Below, piece after piece: positions 25,734-37,001 of a stretch of 62,000 nucleotides of DNA. The stretch covers positions 9,364-71,363 of the forward strand of contig JBBHKE010003189.1 in NCBI GenBank assembly GCA_037447655.1, read 5' to 3'. A program made the translations under genes and the position numbers. The notes beneath the pieces were generated by a model. The model was not told the origin of the DNA, did not search any database, and saw only the letters and a program-made list of their open reading frames with translations. How positions within the stretch are numbered: the first letter of the stretch is position 1; every line of letters begins with the position of its first letter. This DNA is from Zygnema cylindricum (taxonomy: Eukaryota > Streptophyta > Zygnematophyceae > Zygnematales > Zygnemataceae).

Positions 25734-26426
25734 CTACTTTCCTTTACACTCCAACCAAATACATTTTTTTTTCTTTTTCTTCTTTCTTTTCTTTGCATAA
25801 ATTTTTAAGTAAAGAACCTCATATTCAAATAGGTCTATTAGATGAGCTGAAATAAAAATTGCATCTTGTTGATCACACACTTTATTTAGCATCCCACTTT
25901 TCATAAATCGGAACAAAGATTTTATCCACCAAATTACTTTTACATCCACACAAAAACAAATTTTCCTCTTGCAATTCAAACAGACAGCCCCATCTCCAAT
26001 TTGCAACACGCACCCAAATGCTAACCCTTTTACTGGCACACCTTTATAGATGGAATCTCTCCCATTAGTGATGTCAAAACCAATACCCCCCAAATTTATC
26101 CTTAAATCAAGAGTCCCCACTAAGTTCCTCATAAAATCTACATCTTCCGAACTCATATTTTTATCTATGATAATTACCCCATTTTTTGAACTTTCACTCT
26201 CTCCCACAAAATTCTTTCCACTGTTACTTTCTATTTTTATTCCCAAAATATATTTCTCCTCCCCTAAACTTTTAATCAAATATTCCTCTTCTCCACTATC
26301 CTTTAGAGCCCCCTTTAGATTTACTTCTCCCTTTTCCTCGAAATCCCTTGAGGTCTCCCTTTCAGACCAGTTTTTTGTTTCCAAAATATCTATGAAATTA
26401 TCCTCAATAATTTGAACTCCATCCAA
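25734..26426 (-). CDS. Copia-N1 second ORF, degenerate RT-tail/RNase H derivative
   Basis: 230 codons open. The N-terminal half is Glu/Ser/Lys-rich (FEEKGEVNLKGALKDSGEEE) and has GEEKYILGIKIE, matching GEAKYILGIQVE of Copia-B RT. The second half follows RNase H: LVGTLDLRINLGG, GCVLQIGDGAVCLNCKRK, IKSLFRFMKSGMLNKVCDQQDAIFISAHL. The RNase H catalytic motif WSDASYGDA is GRDSIYKGV here, so the enzyme is surely inactive. It ends in a Lys-rich tail (KKRKKKKKKK). A 230-codon open frame is notable in so altered a sequence, but function is unknown. Confidence 0.6.
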   Translation of the reverse strand: MDGVQIIEDNFIDILETKNWSERETSRDFEEKGEVNLKGALKDSGEEEYLIKSLGEEKYILGIKIESNSGKNFVGESESSKNGVIIIDKNMSSEDVDFMRNLVGTLDLRINLGGIGFDITNGRDSIYKGVPVKGLAFGCVLQIGDGAVCLNCKRKICFCVDVKVIWWIKSLFRFMKSGMLNKVCDQQDAIFISAHLIDLFEYEVLYLKIYAKKRKKKKKKKCIWLECKGK

Positions 26427-26450
26427 GTTTCTCCTCTCTCTTTAATTCCC

Positions 26451-27588
26451 TTATACCTCCAAAAGCACACTATTGCTTTCGTGGAATTTCTGTGTGCTTT
26501 TCTTTCTTCCCCGTATTACCGATGTGGAGAAGCTCCAAAAAATCTTCATCCTCGTTCTCCTCTTTCCCTTGTTCCTCCTCATCAACATTCCAACTTCTAA
26601 TTTATTCCAAACTAGGACACTCCTCCATATAGTGACTCGGCTCCCCACAAAAGAAGCAAACCCCTTTTTTCAAAGCTCCCCTTTCTTTTCCTCTCCCTCT
26701 CTTTCCACCAAAATTTCGATAAGGTTTACCTTTGGCTTTCTTCCTCTCATCACGCTTCCTCTGGTTACCGCCATTCCTCTCTTCACGCTTCCGCCAGTAA
26801 CCACCAGTTTTTAGTGCATTCACCTTGTTACTTCCCCTTCAAAGCTTCAAAGTGCTTTCCCTCACAAGATTTATCCCCATGGTAATGCTCCAAGTCCATG
26901 AGGAGCCATCTATTTCCTGCATACGGTTAATGATGTTTTCGTACTCATCTAGGAGTTTTATGATTAGTGTGTTAATCTTTCTCTCCTCAGATTCTACATA
27001 TCCTGCACTAGCAAGCTCAACATATAACGCAGCAATATCATTGCAAAACTCTATCATGCTACCGCCTTTATAAACATAGGCCCCTATTTCATGTTTTGCT
27101 AACTGGTGCCTCTGTATAGTCTCACTCTTATAAATCTGTCTTTGTGTTTCCCAAATTTTTGAAGACTTCTTTAGATTCAAAAGAGTGATAGCTATGGACT
27201 TAGACACATTTCTAAGTATGAGATGCTTTGCTATAGTGTTCTTATACTCCCAGATTCTACTGTCAGTTTCTTTAATTTTAGTTATAGCCCCTACAAGTGG
27301 GACCGTAGCCGAGAGCCTAGCTCCCCTCATCATAGGTGTTCATTTTCCTTTCTCCCTTTTTCCCCCTTCCATGGCAATGATTTTCCCTTCACCTTCCGTT
27401 GCATCTGAAATCCGGTTGGTCTTTTGAGAAGCCCCTGATGAATCTCCGTAGTGAGCTCCACCAAAGCCCAGTGGCGGACACCTCACTTGTCCCAAACAAC
27501 TCCCTATAAGTGCTTTTCGAAAAGCAATCCCTCCATCGTAAACTCCCAATAAGTGAAGTATGTTCCATCAAACATAGGCACCCTAGAT
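26451..27588 (-). pseudogene. Copia-N1 gag
   Basis: Capsid-like part at 26839-27333 (SRIWEYKNTIAKHLILRNV, MIEFCNDIAALYVELASAG). Basic linker and CCHC knuckle at 26602-26823 (CFFCGEPSHYMEEC). The beginning, 27340-27590, is in other frames and broken. The gag start lies in or beside the primer site, as in Copia-B. Confidence 0.8.
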
Positions 27589-27603
27589 GGTGGGCCCATA
27601 ACC

Positions 27604-28771
27604 TCAAACTCAAAGATCTTCATTGGTCTTCAGAGTTAGCAGCTCTCAAGAAGCTTATCTAGTTAGTGCCGACTCCAAGTTGATACAAACCCAAATGATT
27701 GACCCCTTAACATTCAGAACCCCAATACAACTTCACCCTTGTGAAATAAGACTTTATGTGTGCTTTGTTCCACCACAAAAATACAAAGTTAGAATATGAG
27801 TTTGGACATATTCACCCACTTTGACTTTCCCTTATAAATGCAGCCACCCTGGCAGATAAAATCTTTGACCAACTACACCCCTATGTAGCCTAGACTCGCA
27901 TGGGTCGATAGCAAAAAGAATCACTCAATTTGGTCAACCGAGTGAGTTGTAATTAAATGGCAAAGTTTGTCTATTTATACAAATGCTCTCTAGGAGAGAG
28001 GCGACTACCTGGCAAAATTATTCTAAGTTCTTAAACCCCTCTCTAAGCTCCCTAGTACTGAAGTACACCGTACAAAAAAGTACAAGCACCGTCGTATTTT
28101 TTGTACGGTCAATGTACGACATCGCCATAATGTGACATTTGTCACATTTAGAATTATCATCTTGCGTTTAAAAAATCCCGCAATCCTCCCGGATCCTGCC
28201 TCGTGTCATTTGGAGTGGCGGTGCCCGAAAACAATAAGTCGCCCACTTCAGAATCCCGGCTCGTACCACGGCCGTTCGATTTAGACCGACATTTGAAATT
28301 GGCCGTCTAAATAATTGCGCGATATTTGTTTCACATTTGAAACAAATGAGCGATATATGTTTCGAGATAACCCGTAGTCCGTACAATACAAAATGTTTCT
28401 ATGTCTTTCAATGTCGTTAAATGAATTAGTTTTACTATTTATGTTTATATATTTATCGTACCGAAAATATTCTAGCATAGGTCCTAGACTAAAGGATAAA
28501 GCTACCAGCTACCTCATTCTTGACGGTCGGTATGTACCAGGATCAAATCCTGGGTCCGTCAAGACAGTTTTGGTAAACCTACCAAAATTTATAGCTTGTC
28601 TCTCTCTCTAGGCTGCATGGGGAGTCATGGCTCTAACTGTCTCTCCAACCTTCAATGACTACGACAAGTGTGGGGGTTTCGAGAGTGGAGCGAGAGGCAG
28701 GCTGCTTTTGTTGACTTCCTCTTTATTAATTTTCCCTTTATTCATACCTAGAAAATACATACATTTTAAAA
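27604..28771 (-). repeat. Copia-N1 5' LTR
   Basis: Aligns with 24532-25715. Contains the clearest tRNA-like hairpin: TTGACGG (28520-28526) pairing with CCGTCAA (28556-28562) around a T-arm, CCAGG-ATCAAAT-CCTGG (28537-28553). Confidence 0.88.
28480..28562 (+). other. tRNA-like segment in the Copia-N1 LTR
   Basis: Antisense to the element. An A-box-like AAAGGATAAAGCTACC is followed by a perfect 5-bp T-arm with a 7-nt loop, CCAGGATCAAATCCTGG, inside an outer 7-bp stem TTGACGG/CCGTCAA. The corresponding part of 24532-25715 (25432-25506) keeps the same outer stem. Not a functional tRNA: no proper anticodon arm. Confidence 0.5.
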
Positions 28772-29321
28772 TTCATTACAATAGTCTAACTTTTTCACCA
28801 TTTTTTAGACATATGGATGTACCTTCTGATACGCCTACATTTGTTGTTCAATCATACCGCTCTTGAAAATGTTGACAAGAGCCTCCCAGAACTCGTATGC
28901 CTTGTCCACATGTAGATGAGGTGTAGCCATTGCTTAGGTGAGATGTCCGAGAATAAAATGAGTCGTTATGGTATTGTTGAAATCCCAGATTTCACTATCA
29001 TTTGCCTTGGTTTTTTGAACAATTGCTACCGGAACGGATCTAGTAGCCATCGGTGTGAGTTTCTCCTTCCCCTTGTCCAACCCTGTGTCGAACACGATGC
29101 TTTCTCCAACATCCTCTGCTTCGTCTGCTCGTGCAGATCCTCATGTGAATCGAGATACACGAAACCTTGTTGGAACTCCCAATTTTGCGAATGGCCGAGG
29201 CACATGATCACTCAAAATGCCCCATAGCCGTTTTTCAAACAATGCACCCCTCATCATGCTTTCCCAATAAATGAACCCTGTTCCATTGAAAATGGGCACT
29301 CTAGAGGGTGGGCCCGTAACC
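28772..29321 (-). pseudogene. Copia-A gag 5' part and primer site
   Basis: The continuation of Copia-A gag. An ATG at 29341 inside the LTR opens a frame MEVTELQV that crosses the primer site (29307-29321, GGTGGGCCCGTAACC on plus, one change from the consensus) into GPPSRVPIFNGTGFIYW. Stops and frameshifts follow; SEIWDFNN-like and EFWEALVNIFKSG segments are readable to 28772. Confidence 0.82.
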
Positions 29322-29540
29322 TGTAATTCTGTGACCTCCATTGGTACACAGAATATCTAGCTTATATGAAGCCACTGGGTAATATTTGCACTTTTGACTT
29401 TGGCGATGAATAAGTGCCACCCTGACACGCAAAAACTATGACCGACTACCTACTTGTGTAGCGTGCTCCCCTGAGCCCGCAGCAAAAAAAATCATTGAAT
29501 TTCCTCACCTGAGCATTAAGTTATGGTTGTTCAAAGACAG
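29322..29540 (-). repeat. Copia-A 5' LTR, first part
   Basis: Begins TGTAATTCTGTGACC (plus) and matches 19568-19790. Interrupted at GACAG by Copia-N2; the LTR resumes at 44479 with GACAACATATTTATGG. Confidence 0.88.
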
Positions 29541-29606
29541 TGTTGAAATTTATGTATTTTCTAGGTCTGTATTGGAAAAATAAATAGAGTAAGTCAGCAA
29601 AGGCAG

Positions 29607-30007
29607 GATAAATTTGGGGGGTAATGGTTTTGACATCACTAATGGGAGTGATGCCATTTATTAAGGTGTGCTTGTAAAAGGGTTAGCATGTGGGTGTGTG
29701 TTGAAGATTGGAGATGGGGCTGGTTTTTTTAATTGCAAGAGGGAAATCAGATTCTGTGTGGATGGAAAAGAGATGAGTGGGACAAAATCTTTGCTTAGAT
29801 TTATGGAAAATGGTATGTTTCATAAAATGTGTGATCAGCAAGATGGAATGTTTATTTCAGCTCATCTAAGGGACCTTTTCAAATACGAGAGTATTCACTT
29901 AAAGTTTTATGAGGAGAAAAGAAGGAAGAAAAAGAAAATAAGAAAAAAAAAATTATATTTATTTTTAGTGGGAGTTGAAAAAAAAGTAGACTAGAAAATA
30001 AGGGGAG
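29607..30007 (+). pseudogene. Copia-N2 left unit: 3' end of the second ORF and purine tract
   Basis: Encodes VKGLACGCVLKIGDGAGFF, TKSLLRFMENGMFHKMCD and a Lys-rich tail, nearly the same as 32896-33200. Ends in GAAAATAAGGGGAG directly before LTR-b. Confidence 0.82.
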
Positions 30008-31242
30008 TGTTCAAATTTATGTATTTTCTAGATCTGTATTGGAAAAATAAATAGAGTAAGGCAGCAAAGGGAGCCTGCTTCTCGCTCAAATCTCTCCGGT
30101 CCCCGTACTTGTTGCAGTCACTGAAGACTAGAGAGAGAGCTAGAGCCATGGCTGTCTAAAGAGGATAGGCTAATCGTAGTTTGTACCAAAATGGATATTC
30201 CAAAATCAGGATTTGACCTGGTACCTACCATCCTATAATAGCCATTAGTTCTAGCCTATAGCTTAGAGTCAACATTGGCATGTGCAGGGTACAATAGGTA
30301 TTTATAAGCGTAGAAGTAGAGAATTCTAACAAACTAACAAATAATCAAAAACTGCTCTAGACCAGATTTGGAACAAGGTCTATAGATATATTTGTAGAGG
30401 TAAGCCTTAACCAATAAGGCGTTAACGAAACGATAGACGTATTGGGTTTCAAAAGTATATAAACCTTGACGCATAGGCTAGTTAACACCAGACTAACGAA
30501 GAGGAACAATTCATGCATGTATGCGAATCTGAACCGTGTAAAATATGTTTTGATCTGACGGTCGACATTGTAGCCGCCACGCGAAGTGAGCTTTTGGCGG
30601 CATTCGGAGATACCGTCACGCGGTGCCAGGTGGCGCCACGTTATTTGATACTAGAGAAGATGGGAGGAGGAACCATGGCTCCCGATTTGACAGGTGTCAC
30701 CTTGTAGACCATGTCGTACAATATCCGTAAAATACGTACATCGCCCATTATACCTTCTTGTACTATAAAGTGTTCCTATTGGACTAGGGTTTAGTAGTAG
30801 GTAGTCGTGAAGAGGCAGACCAAGACTTAGTGATATTTAGGTACCTCTCTCAAAGAGAGCTTGTAACTATAAAGGTCATCTTTGACCAGCCATAACTTAA
30901 TACTCGGGTGAGCAAATTCAGAGATTCTTTTTGCTGCCGACTCAAGGGAGTCCAAGCTACACAGGGGTGTAGTCGGTCAATGTCTTTGCGTGCCTGGGAG
31001 GCACTTATTCAGTGGGAAATTCAAAGTGGGGAAAAGTGTCCAAAACACATATTCAAGCTTTGCATTCTGTGGTGGAACTGAGCACACAGAAGGTCTTCTC
31101 TTCACTGGGGTGAAGGTGTATTGGGACTCTAATTTTCAAGGGATCATTCATTTGGGGTTTATATCAACTTGGGGTCGGCACTATCTAGATTAGCTTCTTT
31201 TGGATCTGCGATTCTGTGGGCAATAGAGCCCATAGAATTTCA
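30008..31242 (+). repeat. Copia-N2 LTR-b (complete)
   Basis: Starts TGTTCAAATTTATG, ends GAATTTCA. It has two antisense tRNA-like segments (about 30204-30270 and 30361-30424), TATA at about 30856, GGTCATCTTTGACC, and three hairpins at 30939-31004. The third hairpin is GTGCCT-GGG-AGGCAC, a base-pair swap relative to GTGCCA-GGG-TGGCAC in other copies. Confidence 0.9.
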
Positions 31243-31257
31243 GGTTATGGGCCCACC
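31243..31257 (+). other. Half-tRNA primer-binding site of Copia-N2
   Basis: GGTTATGGGCCCACC directly after the LTR end CA. Complementary over 15 nt to the anticodon arm of plant initiator tRNA-Met (GGUGGGCCCAUAACC, from general knowledge of that tRNA). Confidence 0.8.
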
Positions 31258-32328
31258 ATCTAGAGTGCCTATGTTTAATGGAACAGACTTCACTTATTGA
31301 AGTTTACGATGGAGGGATTGCTTTTCGAGAAGCACTTATGGGGAATTGTTTCGGGACAAAAGAGGTGTCCCCCACCAGGCTTTGGACGAACTCACTATGG
31401 AGAATCATCTGGGCTACCCAAAAAACCAACCGGAGTTCAGATGTAAAGGAACGTGAAGGGAAAATCATTGCCATGGAAGGGGAAAAATGGGAGAAGGGAA
31501 AAGGAACACCGATGGTGAGGGGAGCTAAGCTCTCGACTATGGTTCCACTTGTAGGGGTTACAATTAAAACTGAAAAAAATGACATTAAAATCTGGGAGTA
31601 TAAAAACACCATAGCAAAACATCTCATACTTAGAAACGTATCTAAGTCTATAGCTATCACTCTTATAAATTTAACTAATTCTTCAGAGATATGGGAAGCA
31701 CTAAGTCAGATTTATAAGAGTGAGACTCTTCAGAGGCAGCAATTAGTAAAACAAGAAATAGATGCTTATGTTTATAAAGGCGGTAGCATGATAGAATTTT
31801 GCAATGATATTGCTGCGCTTATGTTGAGCTTGCTAGTGCGGGATATGTACAATCTCAGGAGAGGAAGATTAATACACTACTCATGAAACTCCCAGATGAG
31901 TACGAAAACATCATTTGTCGTATGTAGGCAATTGATGGCTCCTCATGGACTTGGAGCATTACCATGGGGATAATTCTTGTGAGGGAAAGCACTTTGGAGC
32001 TTCGTAGGGGAAGTGACAGAGTGAATGCATTTACAGCTGGTGTTGATTGGCGGAAGCGTGATCAGAGGATTGGCGGTGACGAGCGGAAGCGTGATGAGAG
32101 GAAGAAAGACGAAGGTAAACCTTATCGCAACTTTGGTGGAAAAAGAGGGAGAGGAAAAGAAAGGGGAGCTTTGAAAAAAGGTGTTTGTTTCTTTTGTAGA
32201 GAATCGGGTCACTATATAGAGGAGTGTCTTTGTTTGGAAGAACTTCGAAGTTGGAATGTGAAAGAGGAGGAAGAAGGGGAAGAGGAGAAAGAGGATGAAG
32301 AAATTTTGGCGCTTCTTCACTCGATAGA

Positions 32329-33355
<1,027 letters not shown>

Positions 33356-33364
33356 TAAGGGGAG

Positions 33365-33583
33365 TGTTGAAATTTATGTATTTTCTAGGTTTGTATTGGA
33401 AAAATAAATAGAGTAAGTCAGCAAACGCATCCTGCTTCTCGCTCAAATCTCTCCGGTCCCCATACTTGTTGCAGTCACTGAAGACTAGAGAGAGAGCTAG
33501 AGCCATGGCTGTCTAAAGAGGATAGGTTAATCGTAGTTTGTACCAAAATGGATATGCCGGAATCAGGATTTGATCCTGGTACC
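33365..33583 (+). repeat. Copia-N2 LTR-c, first part
   Basis: Begins TGTTGAAATTTATG after a GAAAATAAGGGGAG purine tract. Broken at GGTACC by element X and continued at 37002-37768 and 44220-44478. Confidence 0.88.
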
Positions 33584-34848
33584 TGTTGTTGTTTGGTCTA
33601 AAATAGACCGCAAAAGCGACCCAAACTATCATGCAAGAAGCTAAGCAAAAATAGGTCGACGAACAATCATATGAAATGCATCCTCCATATGCGTACACAG
33701 ACGCAACAAACAACATTTAGGGTTTCATGGAATAATCGACATAAACAAACCCTAGGACAAATGCATAAACAATGCATATCAAACATATATAAAACAACAT
33801 AAATAAATAATAACAAAAGAGTGCAATCTCACATAAACATTAAATAAAGAAAAGTATACCAATAAACACATTTACCCAAATGCATGACCTAATCGGCAAC
33901 CCTAAAAGTCTACATCTTCGGTCCCTACTTTTCATGCTAAGCATTGATGATTAATTCTTAACAAAGCTCATTCCTATATATACACTTGTGAGCTGTCAAC
34001 GAATCACAAAGTGTCAAAATAACCAACGTAAATTACGTAACTGTCATTAAGTCATATTTAACCATAATAGCCAATTACTAAGAAACACTAATCGTAAGCG
34101 TACACCTGAAAGTCAAGCAATCGTAAGCGTACACTTGTCTACAAGTACGACATCGTACACACACAAATTAAACTATCGAAAACCCTAATTGATCACTTAA
34201 AATATAAACATCATAATCAACTCTAATTTATTAATACATATACGACAAGAAAATGTTTCTTCAAATATTTACACCGACGCATCCATAAATCCGCGTCATA
34301 AGTGACAACTTGCTTAGTCACTTGTCGATAGTCCACGTAGTGAACCGACATCGCATATGTACGGTCCACCTAATAATACGTCATTAAAGATAATGAGATC
34401 CCTTGAAAATATCGGCGGACGCCGTCCGCCCTCCACGTGTACCTCGAACTACTGCCGAAATTAATCCGTACCTTCTAAATCTTTTCCGTACTGAATATGC
34501 GTCGTTTGCAATAAATGCGCCTGTCGCAAACTGTTTTGTACGTGCGACGTAATATTTTAACTTGTCGCATTCTATATTTTTCGTACGCTTCTTCGCGTCA
34601 CTTCATTTGTACTTCGTACGTTTCAAACAATTCATATTTCATATCGGATCGCTTCGCGATCCGCCGTACATTTTCAAATGTTTGTTCGCGCCACTCACAC
34701 GTCACTTTAATTTTGCTAGTACACTAACTCCCCCGAATCGCAAATCTATTCAAAACTCCACAGTACATCATGTAAAATATATACGCACGAAACGTCGCGT
34801 GCGCACCAAATTTCATGTACGGACGAAACTAAATCTTCAAAAACAACA
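33584..34848. repeat. Element X, left LTR
   Basis: 1,265 bp. Its right third is repeated at 36532-37001. It contains the palindrome CGGATCGCTTCGCGATCCG, which recurs in the solo LTR at 51794-52794, so the two are related. Confidence 0.7.
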
Positions 34849-35204
34849 ATATCCTCTATTGTAAATAAGGTATTCGTTCAGAATTTGGCAAAACGTACAG
34901 TTTATCGTCACTATGACGTTTGCACTACGTGGTTTGTTAAATCGCAGTTACATGATAACGGCATGTATTAAATCATTATTTGTACTTCTTTACTTAATAA
35001 AGTACAGTTTTGCACGTTAGAAGGTCGTCCGTACTCCACAGTATTTAAAACGAACCTATATTAGAATTAAAAACGCTAATTAAACTTTACCTTTAATAGA
35101 ATAATGAAAAAATTAGAATCATCTACTCTATTTTATGTGATAGAGTCGAAATTTCGAGCGACCGAATTAGAGTAATTTACTCTAATTACGATTCGCGGTG
35201 TAGT
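34849..35204. repeat. TTACTCTAATT-containing repeat, inverted relative to 57195-57527
   Basis: An inverted, diverged copy of sequence at 57.2-57.5 kb. Shared blocks include CGAAATTTCGAGCGACCGAATT and AAACTGTACGTTTTGCC (as reverse complement). The right end ATTACGATTCGCGGTGTA resembles a terminal inverted repeat also seen at 57660-57680. Confidence 0.65.
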
Positions 35205-36244
35205 AGCTACAAACGCTCCCCTTATTTTTGCATTTTTGGCTTTTTGCCTAGAAAAGTGTTGTACCCTATATAGGTAGCTGTACGGACTTCTTGTGTGCAG
35301 TGTACCTTTATAGAAGATGCGTATTTTCAAAACCGAACAACAAAACTTGTCGGTGTTAAGACGAAAGGTCAAGATTTTATTATCTTTGTGACAGTGTGGA
35401 CAACCACCTGGCATGATTAAAAGCTGTCATGCGCGCATATTTAGCATGGCATGTGACTGCCAACTGGCACACGTGCAAATTGGTAATGGCTGGGGCTCCA
35501 TCAATATTGTCCGTACGTACAGAAAGTGTTACATCGTGACGTTTTGTTTCTTAAGCGCCATACCGGACGCACATCCTACGATCACCAATAGCTTCATAAC
35601 TTAATTGTTTCATCTAAAAGCATCTCTTCTACGTAATAGGACTTCACAGTACACCGTGAATCGATGTTAGCGTTAATAATGCTTAATTCGACCAGTTATA
35701 ATTTTATAAATAGTGTACGAAATGTGTCAATTCGTACTAAAATTGCTAGTTAATATTTTGTGCAAAAAGTGTGTCAGGCAAAGGCGTCGACACGCGAAAG
35801 TGAGGGCGTCGGCACGTAAAAGCGCACTCATATTTGATTCGCTGTGGTAAAAAGATGGGAAAAAAATCACGCGAACTTGTTCTCACATGTTCAAATGGCT
35901 ATAGCGGCTACACTATAGGAAAACTGTACCCAAATTAAAGTTTTACATAAATTAGAGTTATATTTTTCTTGGCGAATGGCCTTGAACCTAAATTAGAGTT
36001 GATAACACCAATTGATTTCTTACACTAATTATTAGTGTTGTGTATTGGTAAGAAATGTATCGCGATATAGTTGTTGGTTATCGAACGGTGAGAGGTCCCG
36101 ATGTATCGCTCCAAGACCAACAAATTTATTATCGGCAATAAGTGGAAAAAACATAGTACGTTATATAATAGTACGCTATATTAAACTGTATTATACTTTT
36201 CACTGTATATAGCAGCATACTATGTAAGACAATATGTTCCTTAC
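35205..36244. other. Internal region of element X without genes
   Basis: No supported coding sequence; the short minus frame 35133-35414 has no recognisable motif. 36040-36160 resembles 45470-45590 (shared TTGGTTATCGAACG and TACATCGCTC-type blocks), an unclassified dispersed repeat. Confidence 0.5.
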
Positions 36245-36321
36245 CATAGTTCAAAAGTAGGTGAAAGTAGGCCCATACAATATGCCTATTGTATGCAAAA
36301 CATACAATATGACCTTAAGAC
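36245..36321. repeat. MITE fragment (CATAGTTC family)
   Basis: Starts CATAGTTCAAAAGTAGGTG and matches 55913-55989. Truncated where a gypsy LTR fragment begins. Confidence 0.82.
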
Positions 36322-36531
36322 TGTAACATAATCTCCTACCTCTCAGAAAATCCTATTACTACAAACAATCCCAACCACACATTCCACACATTGAAAAATA
36401 AACATCCACATTGGACAACACTCATATAAGGATAAACTTTAAATTAGAAGGAGCTTTTGTCCACATAACATTAGCTCGGTTTCTTGCCCTCGTGGCTCAA
36501 CCCTTCTTATTAAAGTGTTTTCCACTACTCT
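36322..36531. repeat. Gypsy LTR fragment
   Basis: 210 bp matching the first part of the Gypsy-1/2 LTR (TGTAACATAATCTCCTACC onward). It joins directly to the right repeat of element X, so a deletion fused the two. Confidence 0.85.
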
Positions 36532-37001
36532 CGTCATTAAAGATAATGAGATCCCTTGAAAATATCGGCGGACGCCGTCCGCCCTCCACGTGTACCTCGA
36601 ACTACTGCCGAAATTAATCCGTACCTTCTAAATCTTTTCCGTACTGAATATGCGTCGTTTGCAATAAATGCGCCTGTCGCAAACTTTTTTGTACGTGCGA
36701 CGTAATATTTTAACTTGTCGCATTCTATATTTTTCGTACGCTTCTTCGCATCACTTCATTTGTACTTCGTACGTTTCAAACAATTCATATTTCATATCGG
36801 ATCGCTTCGCGATCCGCCGTACATTTTCAAATGTTTGTTCGCGCCACTCACACGTCACTTTAATTTTGCTAGTACACTAACTCCCCCGAATCGCAAATCT
36901 ATTCAAAACTCCACAGTACATCATGTCAAATATATACGCACGAAACATCGCGTGCGCACCAAATTTCATGTACGCACGAAACTAAATCTTCAAAAACAAC
37001 A
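36532..37001. repeat. Element X, right LTR (5'-deleted)
   Basis: 470 bp co-linear with 34379-34848, no indels and about five substitutions, ending AAACAACA before the GTACC duplication. Confidence 0.82.

Larger units (their letters stand above)
24532..28771 (-). mobile_element. Copia-N1: non-autonomous copia derivative nested in Copia-A gag
   Basis: LTRs 24532-25715 and 27604-28771 (about 1,180 bp) enclose only about 1.9 kb of internal sequence: primer site 27589-27603 (GGTGGGCCCATAACC on plus), gag, and a remodelled RT/RNase H remnant. Most of protease, integrase and RT is missing. Target duplication GTCAT (24527-24531) / TTCAT (28772-28776), one mismatch. Removing it rejoins Copia-A gag. 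The same internal deletion occurs in Copia-N2 on the other strand, so this is a mobilised family and not a one-off deletion. Confidence 0.88.
33584..37001. mobile_element. Element X: LTR-flanked non-autonomous element nested in LTR-c
   Basis: Termini TGTTGTTG and AAACAACA, with a perfect 5-bp target duplication GTACC (33579-33583 and 37002-37006). 34379-34848 and 36532-37001 are 470-bp direct repeats with about five mismatches, as expected for the right parts of two LTRs. LTR 1 would be 33584-34848 (1,265 bp). The left part of LTR 2 was deleted and replaced by a MITE fragment and a gypsy LTR fragment. The internal 1.7 kb has no recognised coding sequence or primer site, so class and strand are uncertain. 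Confidence 0.72.

Noticed and set aside
28480-28562. True tRNA gene
   Set aside because: A T-arm and A-box-like motif are present but there is no proper anticodon arm or complete cloverleaf. It repeats inside LTRs, so I kept it as a tRNA-like module only.
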